From Pelagophyceae sp. CCMP2097 (lineage: Eukaryota > Sar > Pelagophyceae), in contig MU657972.1 in NCBI GenBank assembly GCA_026770575.1, positions 1 through 10,676 of the forward strand: a stretch of DNA of 10,676 bases, given 5' to 3'. The position numbers and the translations under genes are program-made. The number at the start of each line of letters is the position of its first letter. Within the stretch, counting starts at the first letter, position 1. The notes under the pieces are model-generated. The model had not been told where the DNA came from, did not search any database, and saw only the letters and a program-made list of their open reading frames with translations. This document shows positions 7,584 to 10,676 of this stretch, one piece after another.

Positions 7584-7656
7584 AACTCGTAAAAAACGAG
7601 TAGGCGCCTCGTTCCCATTTTACGAGTAAGAAAACGAGTAATAAAAACGAGTAGAC
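7584..7656. repeat. ACGAGTA motif cluster between modules
   Basis: ACTCGT and ACGAGT (7585-7601) form a small hairpin over five A residues. ACGAGTA then recurs near 7595, 7622, 7633 and 7648, spaced by A-rich runs. The same cluster appears inverted at about 7927-7998. It could be a clustered protein-binding site or simple low-complexity sequence. Confidence 0.5.
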
Positions 7657-7672
7657 GAAGTCGTTCCCAATG

Positions 7673-7805
7673 CAGTAGGACTGCAGTGCAGTAGTTTCAG
7701 TTGGGTCGTCCGTTGGATTTTTTCGATCGCGCCTACGGGGGTCTTACGATCGGCGGGGCTTTCGGGGTGCACTCGATGGCCCGCGCGCTTGCTTGCGCCG
7801 AGACC
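7673..7805 (+). repeat. Palindrome module, inner left copy
   Basis: This is a direct copy of the outer module, with differences such as GCAGTGCAGTAG for GCATTGCAGTTG and TTACGATCGGCGGGG for CTATGATCGTCGTGG. It is more diverged from its inverted partner than the outer modules are from each other, so the palindrome is best preserved at its outside. Confidence 0.65.
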
Positions 7806-8201
7806 CAGTGCAACCCAAAATGCCACGACGATCATACGACCCCCGTAGCGCCGATCGAAAAAATCCAACGGACGACCCAGCTGAAACTACTGCACTGCAG
7901 TCCTACTGCATTGGGAACGACTTCGTCTACTCGTTTTTTCTTACTCGTTTTCTTACTCGTAAAATGGGAACGAGGCGCCTACTCGTTTTTTACGAGTTCG
8001 AGGGTACTAAATATGCGCCCAAGGGGAAAAGGGGGAAAAACACTCCAAATCTCGGCGGAAGCAAGCGCGCAGGCCACCCAGTGCAACCCAAAAGGCCACG
8101 ACGATCATAGGACCCCCGTAGGCGCGCTCGAAAAAAATCGAACGGACGATCCAACTGAAACAACTGCAATGCAGTCCTACTGTATATAAGGAACCCGAAT
8201 C

Positions 8202-9320
8202 TTATGTCGACCGATAGACTCTTTTTAGTAAACACACACTGGCGAAAACGCCGAATAAGTTCGAAAAAGACTTGAACACACACGAACTACTGGCGCGGTG
8301 GGTGCGCGCGGAACACTTGGGTTCACCTTTAGAGTCTGGCCGCGCCGTCTTATAGGCTCGATGCCCTCGCATGCAATTGTCGCATGGCGATTTTGGGGGC
8401 ACAAGCATCGCTGCGCGTGCGTGTTTTAATGGGTACCTTTTGCACCTTGCTGGTATCGAGTCCCTTCCTGCGTGAATGCATGCCCACGCTCCCAATTTTG
8501 CATGAGCGTACGCACAAGGTGATGCCCGCGGCATCCATGCTCCTAACTTTCTTCGAAATCGAAAGAATGCACTCAGTGGTAGCCATATTGCGTCTTTAAG
8601 CGCGCTTTTATCTGAGGGCCGCCATCGGACGCGCACGTCGAAAATCCCGGGTTATAGAGTGCAGTGGGCCGCTTGGGGTCATTAACGAGCATCCTGCCAA
8701 GCGCGAGTTGACGGGATCGTGAATTGACGACATGCGACCCCATCTGGCAGGCTCACGCTCCCGTCATCAAATTGGTGTTGACCCAGTGGTCGCTAGCAGC
8801 GTGCTGACGCCCCCAGTCTTGCCTCACGTTGTAGTTCATGTACCTCTTTACCTCCGGGTACAAAAGTTCCACCGACGACGCCATCCTCATCGAGCCAGAG
8901 CCGCCTGCTGGGGTCCCCGCGTGTCGTCTCCAGATTATTTTGCCACCTTCGTCAACATGAAGACCCTATGGTACACGATAGCTTGATTCTAGACCCGCAT
9001 GGGGGTCCCAGAGGACCCCCAAGCACTCTGGAGGCCGCGCACGTGGTTCTACGTAGGGGCATATATATCGCCATTGACCTTGCACAATCGACCCCAGTCC
9101 CCAAGTATCAATGTAATGGCGGCTGCAGGGGCCCTATGGTCGAAATAGTTTCTTGGGGTCGTCGACACTGGACACACAGGGGGGTCTCAACTCTAAAGCC
9201 GACGTAGAACCCAGTAGAAGGCGCCTTTCTCACGCATGAGTAGTGTATGTCCAGAGGAAAGTAGATGATCAAGCAAATTTCGGAGTGTGTTTACTGAAAA
9301 GAGTCTATCGTCCGGCATAA
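8202..9320. repeat. 36-bp inverted repeats bounding a 1.1-kb segment
   Basis: Bases 8202-8237 and 9285-9320 are inverted copies matching at 32 of 36 positions, including CGATAGACTCTTTT and AGTAAACACAC. The left arm starts four bases after the foldback palindrome ends. Read inward, each arm keeps a similar peptide (DRLF.VNT), so they may be relics of a duplicated coding segment or terminal repeats of an element. No target-site duplication is visible. Confidence 0.6.
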
Positions 9321-9642
9321 ATCTTTTTGATCCCATCTCTCGTAAATTGGAAGACACTGGCCCGTCCGTGACGAAAAATTGACCTTATGAGGCCTCATAA
9401 TGGCCGGTTCCCGGCAAGCCAGACGGGTTTGGGCTGGCGTGAGTCGCCTTAGGGGGTGTCCTGAGTGTCCCGTGAGCTACTCTGGGCATGCGGCTCCTCC
9501 TAGAAGGCAGGGTCTTAACGAAGAGCCGACGGGGGCTAAATCTAGTCCTCTCCTCGAGGGCACCTACGGTGGCTACGAGCGTTCCCGGCGCGCACAGCGC
9601 GCTGGATTGAAGCCACGTCCTTCCCCGATCTAACCCAGCCAA
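8573..9642 (-). pseudogene. Possible decayed coding region, family unknown
   Basis: On the minus strand one frame is open from 9642 to 9193 apart from a single TAA at 9387-9385. A second frame from 9133 to 8573 is interrupted only by TAG at 8968-8966 and TGA at 8755-8753, giving runs of 55, 70 and 59 codons. Stretches such as PEVKRYMNYNVRQDWGRQ look protein-like. I recognise no family. Plus-strand frames here (8384-8599, 8732-8986, 8968-9207) are also open, so coding status and strand are unproven. Non-coding DNA of this composition could give such runs by chance. Confidence 0.2.
9001..9020. other. 8-bp hairpin GGGGGTCC/GGACCCCC
   Basis: GGGGGTCC at 9001-9008 pairs perfectly with GGACCCCC at 9013-9020 around CAGA. 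It is a compact stable stem inside otherwise unassigned sequence. No T-tract or other sign of a terminator follows. Confidence 0.4.
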
Positions 9643-10148
9643 CGCCGAGCATCACAGGCCGCCGCAACGCCTCGAACTGCTCCTTAGGGCCTTTAAAACT
9701 GCACGGACGGACCGATGTCCTCCGGTTTGCGAGAGAGGGGATAGTAAAAAAATCCTTGCAAGGATGCTTGCTTAAAATCCACCCTGGGTGGGGCTGGCCC
9801 AATAGGGAGTGCCCGCCAAAACGGTGACAAAGACGGGCTACCAGGCCAAAAGGCTGTGGATGCCCATGCCTGTGGCGGTGGTTTGTGCGCATTGCGCTTG
9901 ACCGCCTCGTGCAAGGAAGGGGGCTAAACACTTTGGCTCTTTGGTCGGTTTGTAGGGGAAGCCTTGTGGGGTGCGAGTGGCGTCGGTGGCTTTATCATGG
10001 CCCTGACGGAGAAGTAGATGTACCGTGTTTGGCCCAGCATGGCTGGGTCCTTTTCTCCGTTCAGTGCTTTTTTGCCTCCGGGCTGAGGTAGATAGTCTGC
10101 AAGACTTACAAATAAAGGGGTGTGAGACGAAGTAAAAGAAAAACGTGT
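9321..10148. other. Unassigned region with short perfect palindromes
   Basis: No gene is supported here apart from the doubtful minus-strand remnant up to 9642. Visible structures are a 16-bp palindrome (TTATGAGGCCTCATAA, 9385-9400), a 14-bp palindrome (ATCCTTGCAAGGAT, 9752-9765), CCACCCTGGGTGG near 9780-9792 and a CCCAGC/GCTGGG hairpin at 10033-10047. A minus-strand frame at 9542-9931 (129 codons) is open but resembles nothing I know. Confidence 0.4.
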
Positions 10149-10488
10149 CCAGGAAGAGCATGTCACCGAGAGTCCCGCTCCACGCGCTATCTCAGCACAT
10201 TCAGTAGTCGGTGTAGCGTACCATGGGCACAAGCGGGTCGAAGCGCTGTTGTTGCTGCAACAGAAGGCATGTCCAGGGTGAACACGGAACACGTCAAAGA
10301 TGGGCTTGGCCAGGAAGAGTATGTCGTTGAAAAGCGTCAGCAGCTGCGCGTCGAGGCCGAGCGCCGGGTCCACCGCGCCGTCCGGCAGCGTGGGCACGAG
10401 CGGGACCAGATGCCGCACGTCGAGGCCGAACGCCGGAACGCGTCAAAGATGGGCTTGGCCAGGAAGAGTATGTCGGTGAAAGCGTCGG
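10149..10488 (-). repeat. Roughly 150-160-bp repeat, three copies of a CCAGGAAGAG block
   Basis: CCAGGAAGAGYATGTC occurs at 10149, 10310 and 10459 (offsets 161 and 149). The last two copies are extended, sharing GTCAAAGATGGGCTTGGCCAGG on the left and AGCAGCTGCGCGTCGAGG-like sequence on the right. On the minus strand the block reads DILFLAKPIFDVFR in the middle copy. The last copy has one base fewer in its A-run (near 10480), shifting that frame. The first copy is much more diverged. Confidence 0.6.
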
Positions 10489-10676
10489 CAGCTGCGCGTC
10501 GAGGCCGAGCGCCGGGTCCACCACGCCGTCAGGCAACGTGGACCCGATCGGCACGTCTTGGCCGAGCGCCGGGTCCACCGCGCCGTCGGGCAGCGTGGGC
10601 ACGAGCGGAACCAGGTGCTGCACGTCGAGGCCGAGCACCGGGTCCACCGCGACGCCGCCGGACAGCGTGGGCACGA
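10292..10676 (-). pseudogene. Fragment of a repetitive protein gene, 23-residue units, frame-disrupted
   Basis: CGTCGAGGCCGAGCGCCGGG-type units start at 10349, 10418, 10497, 10554 and 10623. Steps of 69, 57 and 69 bp are multiples of three, and the minus strand reads a repeated VPTLPDGAVDPALGLDV unit (23 residues). The 79-bp step (10418 to 10497) holds the KPIFD segment and breaks frame. The minus frame is open to the right window edge, so the 5' part of the gene lies outside. I do not recognise the family. It could be a real repetitive gene with an intron or sequencing error at the shift, or a pseudogene. Confidence 0.45.

Larger units (their letters stand above)
7385..8197. mobile_element. 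Foldback-like 813-bp inverted duplication
   Basis: The sequence from 7385 inward is matched on the opposite strand from 8197 inward, symmetric about 7791. The outer 257 bp of each arm (7385-7641 and 7941-8197) are identical. Beyond a small indel at about 7642, similarity continues with substitutions to about 7775, and the middle no longer pairs. Each arm holds two copies of a module (starting near 7396 and 7673 on the left) separated by an AT-rich segment with repeated ACGAGTA motifs. Both ends read GGGTTCCTTATATACAG inward. No transposase is encoded, and I found no clear target-site duplication. Long inverted repeats with internal subrepeats and a small centre resemble foldback or MULE-type non-autonomous elements. 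The identification as mobile is inference; the palindrome itself is directly visible. Confidence 0.75.

Noticed and set aside
7385..8197. Palindrome as an assembly or amplification artefact
   Set aside because: Artefactual foldbacks are symmetric to the turning point. Here the centre is diverged while the outer arms are identical. Not excluded without reads.
7385..8197. CRISPR-like array
   Set aside because: The repeats are two long modules per arm in opposite orientation, not short direct repeats with unique spacers, and the genome is eukaryotic.
7221..8283. Short open frames inside the palindrome, including mirrored copies of one peptide
   Set aside because: They exist only because the same DNA is present in inverted copies. 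They lack conserved motifs and cross the repeat modules.
9885..10091. 68-codon plus-strand frame with tryptophan/cysteine-rich translation
   Set aside because: It has no motif, no promoter and a competing minus-strand frame. It is indistinguishable from chance.

Overview
The window looks like nuclear DNA of a GC-rich unicellular eukaryote. The genes carry short GT-AG introns of 53-95 nt and one probable GC-AG intron. TATA boxes precede some genes, and one gene encodes NPRL3, a eukaryote-only GATOR1 subunit. Compact GC-rich genes set in repeat-rich, AT-richer spacers would suit a microalga such as a pelagophyte or haptophyte. That placement is inference; no marker in the window settles it.

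Layout. 1-1340 is repeat-rich and gene-poor: a duplicated 52-bp block spaced by 161 bp, a degenerate 30-bp tandem array, and one copy of a G-run/C-run dispersed repeat. A TATA box near 1364 precedes an unrecognised plus-strand gene starting at 1738, with one clear 54-nt intron and an unresolved 3' end. Its downstream part contains two more copies of the G-run/C-run repeat, each starting at a plausible splice donor, followed by a hairpin. A second TATA box at 3173 precedes a three-exon TLC-domain membrane protein gene (3225-4209, plus, 285 aa). Converging on it from the other strand is a five-exon NPRL3 gene (6694 down to 4474, 617 aa), which would act in nutrient sensing by TORC1. The two genes end 264 bp apart, with a strong GC hairpin between them.

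From 6700 to the end there is no confident intact gene. The main structure is an 813-bp inverted duplication (7385-8197) with outer arms of 257 bp that match perfectly and a diverged centre. Each arm carries two copies of one module, so it resembles a foldback-type mobile element. It abuts a second inverted-repeat pair (8202-8237 with 9285-9320, 32 of 36 bases matching) enclosing about 1 kb that may be a decayed coding region. The right edge (10292-10676) carries a minus-strand, coding-like tandem repeat with a 69-bp (23-residue) period and a frame disruption, probably a fragment of a repetitive gene continuing beyond the window.

Two genes are identified from conserved motifs. The rest is described structurally, and the repeat elements are the most unusual part of the window.
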